Assembly: GCA_002719885.1 (NCBI GenBank)
Contig: PBFH01000049.1
Coordinates: 1 to 38,998, forward strand
DNA length: 38,998 nt
DNA from: Rhodospirillaceae bacterium
GTDB lineage: Bacteria; Pseudomonadota; Alphaproteobacteria; MPNO01; UBA2964
Reading direction: 5' to 3'
Shown here: piece after piece, positions 26,607 through 35,920 of the stretch
How positions within the stretch are numbered: position 1 is the first letter of the stretch
How the letters are laid out: each line of letters starts with the position of its first letter
Made by a program: the position numbers and the translations under genes
Notes under the pieces: generated by a model
Seen by the model: only the letters and a program-made list of their open reading frames with translations
Databases searched by the model: none
What the model was told of the DNA's origin: nothing

Positions 26607-27533
26607 TTGGAGCTTACCATTATATTTCTAAGAGAATACTTAGAATCAATAGATATAGACAATCATCTTAAATCCACATTGTATGCAATAGCAAATGGTG
26701 CAATTCTTGTTCAAGAAAAAGTTGATCGATTAAGCATTGATGGGCACACAGGAGCAACTGGTGACATCAATGTGCAAGGAGAAGTTGTTCAAAAACTTGA
26801 TGAACTCGGATCTCAAATTTTCCTTGACTGTTTTCGTACCTCACAAAGTGTTTCAATAGTTGGTTGTGAAGAACTAGAAAATCCTGAAATTATTTCACAG
26901 GATCCAAACCTATGCATAGTAAATATGGATCCTGTAGATGGGTCCAGCAATATTGATGTTTCTGTAAGCATTGGATCTATATTTGGAATATGGCCTAGCA
27001 CAAATCTTAACGAAATTACAAACAAATCTTTATTGCTTGCAGGAAAACAACAAATAGCAGCAGCATACGTAGTTTATGGTTCAAACACAATTATGGTAAT
27101 AGCTACAGAAAAAGGAGTGAGTGGCTTTACCTTGGATAACCAGTGCAATGAATTTATACTCACGCACCCAATCATATCTCTTCCTGACAGCTGCACATAT
27201 TACAGTGTAAATTATAGTAATTGGGATCAATTTTCTTCTAATACTAAATCTCAACTAGAAGAATTGCAAAAAACATCCTCATTGAGATATGTCGGCTCAC
27301 TGGTTGCTGATTTTCACAGAAATCTTCTCAAAGGGGGAGTATTTCTTTATCCAAGCGGCAAACTCCGCCTTATGTACGAAGCTAATCCATTAACTTTTGT
27401 TATGAAAAAAGCTGGTGGTAGTGCTACAAATGGGAATGAAAATATACTGGATATCGTACCTAAAGAATTACACGAACGAACACCTTTGTTCATAGGAAAC
27501 ACAAAAGAGGTAAATAAATTTACAATAGGATGA
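26607..27533 (+). CDS. fbp: Class I fructose-1,6-bisphosphatase
   Basis: Removes the 1-phosphate of fructose 1,6-bisphosphate in gluconeogenesis. The 308-residue protein has NVQGEVVQKLD (55-65), the metal motif DPVDGSSN (108-115) and the substrate-site motifs RYVGSLVADFHR and GGVFLYPSGKLRLMYEANP. It is shorter than many family members. The start is TTG 26607, giving MELTIIFLRE, which fits the family N-terminus. No Shine-Dalgarno sequence is visible and the frame is open upstream to 26559, so a different start is possible. It forms a gluconeogenesis pair with the following aldolase gene. Confidence 0.92.
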   Translation: MELTIIFLREYLESIDIDNHLKSTLYAIANGAILVQEKVDRLSIDGHTGATGDINVQGEVVQKLDELGSQIFLDCFRTSQSVSIVGCEELENPEIISQDPNLCIVNMDPVDGSSNIDVSVSIGSIFGIWPSTNLNEITNKSLLLAGKQQIAAAYVVYGSNTIMVIATEKGVSGFTLDNQCNEFILTHPIISLPDSCTYYSVNYSNWDQFSSNTKSQLEELQKTSSLRYVGSLVADFHRNLLKGGVFLYPSGKLRLMYEANPLTFVMKKAGGSATNGNENILDIVPKELHERTPLFIGNTKEVNKFTIG

Positions 27534-27551
27534 ATACGAGAGGGAAAATCA

Positions 27552-28556
27552 ATGAATACAAAACTACTTGCTGAAACAGCTAAAAAATTAGTGGCCCCTA
27601 AGAAAGGAATATTAGCAGCAGACGAAAGTTCTAATACAATTAAAAGTCGATTTGATTCTATCGGCGTAGAGTCAACTGAATTAAATCGTAGAGACTATCG
27701 AGAAATGCTGTTCACAACAAAAGACATATCACAGTTCATAAGCGGTGTCATTTTATTCGATGAAACAATGCGCCAAAACGATTTAAATGGAGCCTCACTC
27801 GTTTCCATTTTATCAGATCAAGATATTATTCCAGGTATAAAAGTTGATACTGGAGCTAAACCTTTAGCTGGATCTAAAGGTGAAACGATAACTGAAGGAT
27901 TAGATAATCTTCGAGAACGATTGAATGAATATCGAGAATTAGGTGCATTGTTCACAAAATGGAGAGGAGTAATAAATATAGCAGAATCTATACCCACGCC
28001 TTATGCCATAAACGTAAATGCACATGCTTTGGCAAGATTCGCTGCATTAAGCCAAGAAGCTGGCCTCGTACCAATTGTAGAACCAGAAGTACTAATGGAT
28101 GGTGAACACACAATTGAAAAATGTTTTGAAATAACCCAGCAAACTTTGCATCAAGTATATTCAGAACTTGAAATGCAAAATATCTTTTTAGAGGGCACCT
28201 TACTAAAACCTAACATGGTTTTATCTGGGAAAAGTGCAGTCTCAAGAGCAAATACAACAGAAGTTGCTCAAAAAACTGTTGAATGTTTATTGAGTTGTGT
28301 ACCTTCATCAGTGCCAGGGATTGTATTTTTATCAGGAGGGCAAAGTGATGAAGAGGCCACTATAAACCTCAATACTATAAACCAAGTTGCAAAAACACTT
28401 AATGCACCTTGGGAACTGAGTTTTTCATATGGACGAGGCCTTCAAGCTGCACCACTAAAAGCATGGCTTGGCAAAGATACAAATAAAACAACTGCTCAAT
28501 CAAGTTTTTTTGACAGAGCTCAATTAACAAGTAGCGCTCGCCAAGGTCTCCTTTAA
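27552..28556 (+). CDS. Class I fructose-bisphosphate aldolase
   Basis: Joins or splits fructose 1,6-bisphosphate via a Schiff-base lysine. The 334-residue protein is of the animal-type class I family. The lysine is K219 in EGTLLKPNM; K136 (FTKWRGV) and E177 (IVEPEV) are other catalytic residues. LAADESSNTIKSRF near the N-terminus is also typical. GAGGG precedes ATG 27552. It lies 18 bases after fbp. Its TAA shares one base with the ATG of rdgB (TAATG), so the three genes are probably cotranscribed. This type of aldolase needs no metal. Confidence 0.94.
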   Translation: MNTKLLAETAKKLVAPKKGILAADESSNTIKSRFDSIGVESTELNRRDYREMLFTTKDISQFISGVILFDETMRQNDLNGASLVSILSDQDIIPGIKVDTGAKPLAGSKGETITEGLDNLRERLNEYRELGALFTKWRGVINIAESIPTPYAINVNAHALARFAALSQEAGLVPIVEPEVLMDGEHTIEKCFEITQQTLHQVYSELEMQNIFLEGTLLKPNMVLSGKSAVSRANTTEVAQKTVECLLSCVPSSVPGIVFLSGGQSDEEATINLNTINQVAKTLNAPWELSFSYGRGLQAAPLKAWLGKDTNKTTAQSSFFDRAQLTSSARQGLL

Positions 28557-29140
28557 TGAATCATAAACTATTATTAGGTACCTCAAATCCAGGCAAAATA
28601 AAAGAGTTTAAACAAATACTACAAGATATACCTTATGAACTAACTACGTTGAAAGAAGCTTCATGCAATATTGAAGTTATTGAAACTGGTAAAACATTTT
28701 TAGAAAATGCCACATTAAAAGCTACTCAGTATGCTCACGCAACTAAATTACCATGTATATCTGATGACTCTGGAATAGAAATTGATGCATTAAATGGTAG
28801 ACCAGGAATATATTCTGCAAGATATGGCGGACCTGATTTAAGTGACTCAGAAAGGGTAGAATTAATTCTAGAAGAAATGAAAAACATCTCCATAGAAAAA
28901 AGACAAGCGAGATTTAAAGCAGCAATAGTAATAGCTTGGCCTAATGGTAAAATATTGAATAGTGAAGGCACAATGGAAGGGATAATAAACTTTTCACCCA
29001 CAGGGGAAAATGGATTTGGATACGATCCAATATTTTTACTTCCTGAATTTGGAAAAACCTCTGCAGAAATAAATCCTGATGAAAAAAATAAGCTTAGTCA
29101 TCGAGCCAAAGCTATCAGGAATATTATTCCTCTGTTATAA
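28556..29140 (+). CDS. rdgB: XTP/dITP diphosphatase (RdgB/HAM1)
   Basis: Hydrolyses non-canonical purine triphosphates (dITP, XTP) to monophosphates, keeping damaged bases out of DNA and RNA. The 194-residue protein has the N-terminal GTSNPGKIKEF, the metal and catalytic motif SDDSGIEIDALNG and GIYSARYGG. The C-terminal half includes GFGYDPIF and HRAKA. All are family hallmarks. It overlaps the aldolase gene by one base, so translation is likely coupled. Nothing is missing. Confidence 0.95.
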   Translation: MNHKLLLGTSNPGKIKEFKQILQDIPYELTTLKEASCNIEVIETGKTFLENATLKATQYAHATKLPCISDDSGIEIDALNGRPGIYSARYGGPDLSDSERVELILEEMKNISIEKRQARFKAAIVIAWPNGKILNSEGTMEGIINFSPTGENGFGYDPIFLLPEFGKTSAEINPDEKNKLSHRAKAIRNIIPLL

Positions 29141-29166
29141 AATTAATGTGATCTTATTTGTAAGAC

Positions 29167-29194
29167 TTGATTATATACAATTCAGTAGTACAAT
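29167..29194 (+). promoter_or_regulatory. Predicted promoter of pheST-moeA
   Basis: TTGATT (29167-29172), a 16-base spacer and TACAAT (29189-29194) give four-of-six and five-of-six matches. Start near 29201, about 35 bases before pheS. I see no phenylalanine attenuator or T-box in this short region. Confidence 0.5.
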
Positions 29195-29235
29195 TTCTTG
29201 GTACCCATTATTCAATATAAGAAGAGAAATAAACA

Positions 29236-30303
29236 ATGGATAGTATTCCAGATATTAATAATATAAACGATACTTATCAAAAAGCTCTTGGAGAGCTAAG
29301 CAATAATAAAAATGAACAAGATTTATCTCTTTGGAGAACCAAATACCTTGGGAGGAAGGGTATTTTAACAGGATTGTTACGTAACCTTAAAGAAACTCCT
29401 ATAGATTCCAGAAGAGAAATAGGACAACAGCTAAATAATATAAAAAATCTCTTAGAAAAAAATTATGAAGATGCAGTAAACGCTGCAGGAGAATTAGTAA
29501 ATAAAAATTCAAATGTACCTAATGTAGATATCACAATGCCCGGTCGCCCAATACAAAACGGACGACTTCATCCAACAACTCAAATGATTAGAGAAATATG
29601 TGAAGCATTTCTATCCATGGGTTTCGATATTGCTGAAGGCCCTGAAGTTGAATGGGAATATTATAATTTCGATGCCCTTAATATCCCCTCCGATCATCCT
29701 GCAAGAGATATGTGGGACACATTGTGGTTAGAAAGCGACAAACAAGAAAAAGGCAATATTCTATTACGAACTCACACCTCTCCTATGCAAGCAAGAATCA
29801 TGGAAAATCGAGAACCACCAGTACGTGTTGTCGTGCCTGGAAAAGTATTTAGGTACGAAGCTTCAGATGCTACCCACGAATGGCATTTTTATCAAGTAGA
29901 AGGTTTGGCAGTAGATCAAGGTTTAACTTTTGCTGATTTAAAAGGAACATTATTTGAATTTGCAAAAAGAATTTTTGGGGAAAATCGAAAAATTCGATTC
30001 AGATGTGATTACTTCCCATTTGTAGAACCCGGCGTTGATATGTCAATTGACTGTTTTGCTTGTAGTGACTCGGGATCTATATCAACTGAGAATTGTTCGA
30101 TATGTAAAAGAACTGGGTGGATAGAAATTATGGGAGCAGGTATGGTTCATCCAAGAGTACTAGAGCAAGCAGGATATGACCCAGAAAAATACACTGGATT
30201 TGCATTTGGTCTGGGGCCAGAGAGAATTGCCATGTTGAAATACGGGATTGATGATATTCGTCATTTTTATTCAAACGACATAAGATTTCTAAACCAATTC
30301 TAA
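29236..30303 (+). CDS. pheS: Phenylalanyl-tRNA synthetase alpha subunit
   Basis: Catalytic subunit of the alpha2-beta2 class II enzyme that charges tRNA-Phe. The 355-residue protein has an N-terminal coiled coil (about 5-80) and the class II core. The core includes RPIQNGRLHPTTQM (motif 1 region), RYEASDATHEWHFYQVEG (motif 2) and GFAFGLGPERIAMLKYG (motif 3). A CxxC-like region, CFACSDSGSISTENCSICK (about 275-293), lies before motif 3. ATG 29236 follows AAGAAGAGA. pheT starts 14 bases later. Confidence 0.96.
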   Translation: MDSIPDINNINDTYQKALGELSNNKNEQDLSLWRTKYLGRKGILTGLLRNLKETPIDSRREIGQQLNNIKNLLEKNYEDAVNAAGELVNKNSNVPNVDITMPGRPIQNGRLHPTTQMIREICEAFLSMGFDIAEGPEVEWEYYNFDALNIPSDHPARDMWDTLWLESDKQEKGNILLRTHTSPMQARIMENREPPVRVVVPGKVFRYEASDATHEWHFYQVEGLAVDQGLTFADLKGTLFEFAKRIFGENRKIRFRCDYFPFVEPGVDMSIDCFACSDSGSISTENCSICKRTGWIEIMGAGMVHPRVLEQAGYDPEKYTGFAFGLGPERIAMLKYGIDDIRHFYSNDIRFLNQF

Positions 30304-30317
30304 ACTAAGGAGTAGTT

Positions 30318-32768
30318 GTGAAAATACCAATTGTGTGGTTAGAAGAATATCTCAATGAAAATGTTTCACTGGATAATATAGCTCATAAATTAACCATGGC
30401 CGGATTAGAAAGTGAATTACAAACAATAAAGCAAGGAACATGGTCAGGTATTCTTGTTGGAGAAATTCTTAAAATAGAAAAACATCCAAATGCTGACAGA
30501 CTAAATTTAGTTACTGTAGATATAGACAATGAAGTTAAAAAAGTAGTTTGTGGGGCCCCCAATGTTGAAGTAAATCAAAAAATTGCTTTTGCTAAAATTG
30601 GATCTGAATTACTAGACCATGAATCTCAAAAATTAACACCATTACAAGCTGCTAAAATCAGAGGAGTTGTATCAGAGGGTATGATTTGTTCAGAAAAAGA
30701 ACTTGGAATTGGGGACAACCACGATGGAATACTTGTATTACCCCCAAAAGTACCAAAGGGTACTAAATTAGAATCTATATTAGGGCAAGTAATATTAGAA
30801 ACTGAACCTACCCCTAATAGACCAGATTGGCTTTCAGTACTTGGTGTAGCTAGAGAAATTGCTGCATTAAATGATTCAAATATAAAAGAACCTTCACTTC
30901 AATACATAGAATCGGGTGAAAACACAAATACAAAAGCATCTGTTGAAATAGAAGATCCTGATCTTTGCGGAAGATACACTGCTTCAATCATTTCTGGAAT
31001 ACAAATAGAAGAATCCCCAGAATGGCTAAAAGAAAAGCTTATCAATGCAGGTCAAAGACCTATAAACAATGTGGTAGATATAACAAATTACGTAATGTTA
31101 GAAATTGGACAACCATTACACGCTTTTGATCTTACAAAAATACAAAACTCTACTATAAAAATACGAAGAGCTAAAAATAAAGAAATTCTTGTAACTTTAG
31201 ACGAAGAAAAACGAACTTTAACGAACGATATGTTAGTAATTGCAGATGAAAACAAACCTATAGGACTAGCAGGTATTATGGGCGGATTAGACTCTGAAGT
31301 TACAGATAAAACTACAACCATTCTATTAGAGTCTGCTAGTTTTCTTCCGGCAAATATTCGAAAGACTCGAACAGAATTAAAAATGAGAACCGAAGCTTCT
31401 CATAGGTTTGAAAGACATCTTAATCCTGAATTAGCAATGATGGGACAAAAAAGAGCTATACATTTAATCCAGCAAATTACTAAAGGGTCAGTTTGTAAAA
31501 ACATCATTGATGTTTATCCAAACAAAAGTACTAGTCAATCTATAACAATAACTACAAAAAAAGTAGCTGAAGTGTTAGGGACAAAATTTACTTTAAACCA
31601 AATGAAGAAAATTTTCACCTCACTGGGTATTAAATCAAAAGAAATAAATAAAACAACTTTAGAAATTACCCAACCGTACTGGAGAAGTGATATTAACATT
31701 GTTGAAGATTTAATTGAGGAATTAGCAAGAATACAGGGCTATGAAATCATACCTACCAAATATATTTCCCAACCTATTCCACCGAGAGAAGAACAACCAG
31801 AACGCAATTTGTCCCTTAAATTACAAGATCTATTCGTATTATCAGGTATGCAAGAAATTATTACATACCCTTTAACAAGCAAAGAAGCATTGTCATTTGT
31901 TGAAAATAAAAAAGATATAGAGCCAATGAAACTTTCTAACCCGATGAGTCAAAAACCTGATGACTTTACTTATTCAAATATTTCTGACACATTAGGTTTT
32001 AGAGAGTACCTGCGTACAAACCTTAGAGTTGGAATGCTTGAGACTATAGCACACAATGTTAGATTTGGCGCCGATAACCTAAAATTATTTGAAGTCGGAA
32101 AACAATATATTCCAAAAGATAGCGATTTGCCTGAAGAAGTTCGGGTTGCTCTGGGCGGTTTTTGCGGCAACAGATCTCAAATTAATTGGACTAATAATCA
32201 GGACTCTATGAATTTTTTTGATGCCACAGGTGTCATCACCTCAGTTTTGAAAGAACTTAAACTTGAAAGTATATTTACACCAAAAACTGATATATTATTC
32301 GAAAATGACATATCTTCAGCCATCGTTGTTCAGGGTATAGAAATAGGTGTAGTAGGACAGGTAAAAAATGAAATTGCCAAAAACTTTGGAATAAATACTA
32401 AACCTGTAATAATGTTTGAATTAAATTTACATAAACTACTATCATTAACAAAAAATACATCTCGACTGTTTACTAAACTACCACGATTCCCAATTTCTTA
32501 CAGAGATATTGCACTTATCGTTAACAAAGAAATAACTGCTGCTAATTTATTAAAAATTATCAAAGATCATAAACTTGTTATAAACGCAGACTTATTTGAC
32601 GAATTTACAGGAAATTCTTTACCAGACGATCATAGGTCTCTTGCATTTAGAATTCATTTTTATGATCCAGATCATACCCTTACTTCTGATGAAATAAATG
32701 AAAGCGTTAATAAAATACTTAATAAATTGCGACATACTACGGGAGCAACAATTAGAGAATCAAGTTAA
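30318..32768 (+). CDS. pheT: Phenylalanyl-tRNA synthetase beta subunit
   Basis: Editing and tRNA-binding subunit of PheRS. The 816-residue protein starts with the usual KIPIVWLEEYL. An OB-fold tRNA-binding domain follows (about 42-150, ILVGEILKIEKHPNADRL). The B3/B4 editing domain, the B5 domain and the class II-like core come next. It ends with an FDX-ACB anticodon-binding domain (about 710-815, FPISYRDIALIV). GTG 30318 is preceded by AAGGAG. The stop lies two bases before the moeA start, which makes an unusual PheT-MoeA pairing in one operon. Confidence 0.96.
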   Translation: MKIPIVWLEEYLNENVSLDNIAHKLTMAGLESELQTIKQGTWSGILVGEILKIEKHPNADRLNLVTVDIDNEVKKVVCGAPNVEVNQKIAFAKIGSELLDHESQKLTPLQAAKIRGVVSEGMICSEKELGIGDNHDGILVLPPKVPKGTKLESILGQVILETEPTPNRPDWLSVLGVAREIAALNDSNIKEPSLQYIESGENTNTKASVEIEDPDLCGRYTASIISGIQIEESPEWLKEKLINAGQRPINNVVDITNYVMLEIGQPLHAFDLTKIQNSTIKIRRAKNKEILVTLDEEKRTLTNDMLVIADENKPIGLAGIMGGLDSEVTDKTTTILLESASFLPANIRKTRTELKMRTEASHRFERHLNPELAMMGQKRAIHLIQQITKGSVCKNIIDVYPNKSTSQSITITTKKVAEVLGTKFTLNQMKKIFTSLGIKSKEINKTTLEITQPYWRSDINIVEDLIEELARIQGYEIIPTKYISQPIPPREEQPERNLSLKLQDLFVLSGMQEIITYPLTSKEALSFVENKKDIEPMKLSNPMSQKPDDFTYSNISDTLGFREYLRTNLRVGMLETIAHNVRFGADNLKLFEVGKQYIPKDSDLPEEVRVALGGFCGNRSQINWTNNQDSMNFFDATGVITSVLKELKLESIFTPKTDILFENDISSAIVVQGIEIGVVGQVKNEIAKNFGINTKPVIMFELNLHKLLSLTKNTSRLFTKLPRFPISYRDIALIVNKEITAANLLKIIKDHKLVINADLFDEFTGNSLPDDHRSLAFRIHFYDPDHTLTSDEINESVNKILNKLRHTTGATIRESS

Positions 32769-32770
32769 CT

Positions 32771-34063
32771 ATGACTACTAATAATCCAAATTTTTCTGAA
32801 AATATGTTATCTGTTGAAGAAGCAAGAAACAATATACTTGAAATGATGTCTGTTTTAAATTCTGAGCATTTACCAATTTCAAAATCCTTGGGCCATGTAT
32901 TATCTGAGGATATTTCATCAATAATTAATGTACCTCCATGGAATAATTCTGCAATGGACGGGTTTGCAGTTATAGCCAGTGATACCAATGGTGCAAGCGA
33001 CGTTAATCCAGTAAACCTAAATGTTATTGATTCAGTATATGCAGGTGATATGCCTAACTCGAAAGTCTCTCCCAATACTGCAATAAGAATAATGACTGGA
33101 GCACCTATACCAGAGGGAGCCAATGCAGTTGTTCCATTTGAGCAGACAAACGAAACACAACAAAAAAACACTCATCAACAATTAAACACAATAAGTATTT
33201 TAAAACCTGTCAAAGAAAACGATTATATTCGATTTTGTGGTGAGGATATTAAATCAGGAGATAATATATTTACAAAAGGGACAATTCTCAGACCAAGTGA
33301 AATTGGAGTTTTGGCAACACTTGGATTTAAAGATATCCCAGTTATTCGAAAACCGAAAATTGCAATAATATCTACTGGTAATGAGCTAACAGATATTGGT
33401 GAACCTATAGAACTAGGTAAAATTTATGACGCCAATACATACAGTATAGCAACATCTGTCGAAAAATATGGAGGAATTCCGATTATTATTGGAATAGCTA
33501 GAGATAATGAAGAATCATTAAATGCACTCCTTGATAAGGCTTTAGAATACGATATTCTCGTCACATCTGCTGGTGTTTCAAAAGGTGACTACGATATTGT
33601 CAAAAACATATTAAGCCAAAGAGGAAATATCGAATTTTGGTCGGTCAATATGAAACCAGCAAAACCAATTGCGTTCGGCTGGATCAATAAATCGAAAACT
33701 ACAAAATTACCTTTGCTAGGACTACCTGGCAATCCAGTAAGTGCAATGGTGGCATTTGAACAATTTGTACGACCTTCAATATTGAAACTCAAAGGATATA
33801 CAAAATTAAATAAACCATCCATACAAGCAATTTTAAAAAACACAATAAAAAATGAAGATGGTAGAAGAATGTACATTAGGGTTCTTGTAAAAAAAGAAGG
33901 AGTCGATTATTATGCAGAGGCAACCGGAAACCAAGGATCTCATGTCCTTACTTCTATGGCAAAAGCCAATGGCTTAGCCATATGTCCTGAGAATATATTA
34001 GAAATTAAATCTGGACAAACAATTGAAGTACAAATGATAGATTGGCATGTTGATGACTTGTAG
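32771..34063 (+). CDS. moeA: Molybdopterin molybdenumtransferase MoeA
   Basis: Inserts molybdate into adenylylated molybdopterin to form the molybdenum cofactor. The 430-residue protein has NNSAMDGFAV near residue 60, MTGAPIPEGA, SAGVSKGDYD (MPT-binding loop) and GLPGNPVSAM. A beta-barrel C-terminal domain IV follows. ATG 32771 begins two bases after pheT, with no obvious ribosome binding site of its own, so it may depend on coupling with pheT. moaA and moaC in the same window show that the host makes the cofactor; the molybdoenzyme itself is not here. Confidence 0.95.
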   Translation: MTTNNPNFSENMLSVEEARNNILEMMSVLNSEHLPISKSLGHVLSEDISSIINVPPWNNSAMDGFAVIASDTNGASDVNPVNLNVIDSVYAGDMPNSKVSPNTAIRIMTGAPIPEGANAVVPFEQTNETQQKNTHQQLNTISILKPVKENDYIRFCGEDIKSGDNIFTKGTILRPSEIGVLATLGFKDIPVIRKPKIAIISTGNELTDIGEPIELGKIYDANTYSIATSVEKYGGIPIIIGIARDNEESLNALLDKALEYDILVTSAGVSKGDYDIVKNILSQRGNIEFWSVNMKPAKPIAFGWINKSKTTKLPLLGLPGNPVSAMVAFEQFVRPSILKLKGYTKLNKPSIQAILKNTIKNEDGRRMYIRVLVKKEGVDYYAEATGNQGSHVLTSMAKANGLAICPENILEIKSGQTIEVQMIDWHVDDL

Positions 34064-34089
34064 CAAATTTAAGATATGGGGGGACTGAA

Positions 34090-34545
34090 ATGGTTAGAAC
34101 AAGAGTTAAATACCAAGAAGAAACTGTATACGCAAAAATGAAATTTAAAATTTCAGATCAAGCATTAAATGAGTTAAATCGAGAACTCAACAGAATGGTT
34201 TCTCAAAGAGCTTGTGAAAAATGCACAAACAAAGATGATTCAAATGCTCTAGAACAAATAAATAATTGCTGTTCTTCTAGTGAAAATTTCATACAATCAC
34301 ATATGCCTACTATGGAAGCAATTTTCCGTATTATTATATGTAATGGCAATAAGCCTACTACTATCTCTCATATATATGAAACACTCCAAGATAGATGGGT
34401 CGATCCAAACAATATGTGGCTACCCACTCCTGCTAAACTCTACCGAATGTTGACTAATGACATGTATTATGGAATACGAGAGGTTATAAGAAACAGAACA
34501 AAAAAACACCAGGTTACCACTGAAACTACACTCTCATTGAATTAG
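34090..34545 (+). CDS. Hypothetical cysteine-containing protein, possible winged-helix fold
   Basis: A 151-residue protein that I do not recognise. It has a basic N-terminus, a CEKC pair (C42, C45), a CC pair (C60, C61) and one further Cys (C84). The second half (about 73-130) reads like a small helical DNA-binding or winged-helix domain, without a clear match. A strong GGGGGG-type ribosome binding site (34078-34083) precedes ATG 34090, so it is a real gene. The next gene, 13 bases later, encodes a metal-binding HMA domain on a membrane protein. A metal-sensing role is a guess from these two facts. Confidence 0.6.
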   Translation: MVRTRVKYQEETVYAKMKFKISDQALNELNRELNRMVSQRACEKCTNKDDSNALEQINNCCSSSENFIQSHMPTMEAIFRIIICNGNKPTTISHIYETLQDRWVDPNNMWLPTPAKLYRMLTNDMYYGIREVIRNRTKKHQVTTETTLSLN

Positions 34546-34558
34546 CTGTTGTAATCAA

Positions 34559-35296
34559 ATGAAGTCGCTATTAACTACATATGAAACTGTGTACAAAGTA
34601 GAAGGTATGACATGTCAGGCCTGTGCTGACACTATTGAGACTGGTATAAAAACAAATTTAGGTGTTTTGTTGGCTCATGTCTCGTTAGAGAAAAAAGAAT
34701 TGAGAATTCAATCGGACACAATTTTCGAAATAAACCATATAAACTCGGTAGTAACAAATCTAGGTGACTACAGAATTAGGGATAATAACCCCAGTTTAAT
34801 ATCTAACATTGTAGAATATTTTGTTTCTAAAAAACCCATTGTTATTGCACTATCTTTAGTCACTATATCATCACTGGCTTTACAAGTACCTACTAATACA
34901 TTTGATATAAATAAATGGTTTATGACATATATGGGTCTTTTTTTTATGCTCTTCTCATTTTTAAAGCTACTAAATGTAAGCGGTTTTAGTATGACGTTTA
35001 GAAAATATGACTTGATTTCCAAGAAAATCCCTGTATTCTCAACAATATATCCATATATTGAATTAGCCCTTGCAATAGCTTTCTTAACAGAATCATTATT
35101 AATGTATGCAATGATATTTACATTGATTTTTATGATATCCCAATCTATAGGAGTCTATAACTCACTGCGAAGTTCTGAACAAATTCAATGTGCATGTATG
35201 GGCTCTGCAATTAGTCTTCCACTCTCTTCATTGACTCTCATAGAAAACTTAATCATGATTAGCATGGCGACATATATGATACAGACCTATTTTTAA
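34559..35296 (+). CDS. HMA domain fused to MauE/DoxX-type membrane protein
   Basis: A 245-residue protein in two parts. Residues 10-73 are a heavy-metal-associated domain with GMTCQACA (16-23), whose C19 and C22 would bind Cu(I) or a similar soft metal. Residues 90-245 hold about five membrane segments of the MauE/DoxX type, with FSFLKLLNVSGF, KIPVF, YPYIELALA and a conserved CxC (C211, C213, in CACMGS). MauE-type proteins handle redox or disulfide chemistry; in this architecture, metal handling is likely. The start ATG 34559 has no clear Shine-Dalgarno sequence. It follows the unknown cysteine protein and converges with rplT, whose stop lies six bases away. Confidence 0.85.
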   Translation: MKSLLTTYETVYKVEGMTCQACADTIETGIKTNLGVLLAHVSLEKKELRIQSDTIFEINHINSVVTNLGDYRIRDNNPSLISNIVEYFVSKKPIVIALSLVTISSLALQVPTNTFDINKWFMTYMGLFFMLFSFLKLLNVSGFSMTFRKYDLISKKIPVFSTIYPYIELALAIAFLTESLLMYAMIFTLIFMISQSIGVYNSLRSSEQIQCACMGSAISLPLSSLTLIENLIMISMATYMIQTYF

Positions 35297-35302
35297 AAGG
35301 TT

Positions 35303-35668
35303 TTAGCTAGCTTTAGAAGATGTAGTACTTACGTGCTCCACGATCGATGCAAACGCTTGGGGATCGCTTACAGCTATTTCTGCTAGTATCTTTCTATCAA
35401 CATCAAAATCAGCAATTTTACACATATTAATGAATTTACTATAACTAATGCCATTCAACTTTGCTGCAGCATTAATCCTAGTGATCCATAAACGCCTAAA
35501 ATCACCCTTTCGCTCTCTTCTATGAGCATATGCATATGATAAGGCATGAACTAGGGATTCATGAGCTCTTTTATATAAGCGATGCCTTACACCTTTATGT
35601 CCTTTTGTTAAATTAAGCACTTTTGAGTGTCTTTTTTGTTTAGTTACGCCTCGTTTTACTCTGGCCAC
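35303..35668 (-). CDS. rplT: 50S ribosomal protein L20
   Basis: Assembly protein of the large ribosomal subunit, binding 23S rRNA. The 121-residue protein starts MARVKRGVTKQKRHSKVL and contains GHKGVRHRLYKRA and RRLWITRINAAAK, all typical. The start is GTG 35668 after GGAG on the minus strand. It is last in thrS-infC-rpmI-rplT, 17 bases after rpmI. In many bacteria L20 represses this operon; I cannot see the binding site here. Confidence 0.97.
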   Translation of the reverse strand: MARVKRGVTKQKRHSKVLNLTKGHKGVRHRLYKRAHESLVHALSYAYAHRRERKGDFRRLWITRINAAAKLNGISYSKFINMCKIADFDVDRKILAEIAVSDPQAFASIVEHVSTTSSKAS

Positions 35669-35685
35669 GATTTCTCCTTTTTAAC

Positions 35686-35883
35686 TTATCCGTATGGTAA
35701 TAAGCGTTTTAATTTAGGTGCGTCTGCTTTACTCACGGACAAAATATCATCATACATTCTTTTCGCACGCTTAGATTTTTTTCTTCTTAAATGACTACTA
35801 CCACCTTTCATTCTAAGTGGTTTTCCATTTGCAGAAAAACGAAATCTAGCTTTAGTTCCCTTATGGGTTTTCATTTTAGGCAT
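35686..35883 (-). CDS. rpmI: 50S ribosomal protein L35
   Basis: Small basic 65-residue ribosomal protein with the family N-terminus MPKMKTHKGTKARF and the middle SSHLRRKKSKRAKR. ATG 35883 follows GAGGAAGAGAA on the minus strand. It lies between infC and rplT, the classic order. Confidence 0.97.
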   Translation of the reverse strand: MPKMKTHKGTKARFRFSANGKPLRMKGGSSHLRRKKSKRAKRMYDDILSVSKADAPKLKRLLPYG

Positions 35884-35920
35884 TTCTCTTCCTCTTTCAG
35901 TCTAGTAAAAACAAAACTTA

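Noticed and set aside
26425-26631. 68-codon open frame upstream of fbp
   Set aside because: It overlaps the fbp start, is low-complexity and AT-driven, has no ribosome binding site and no recognisable domain.
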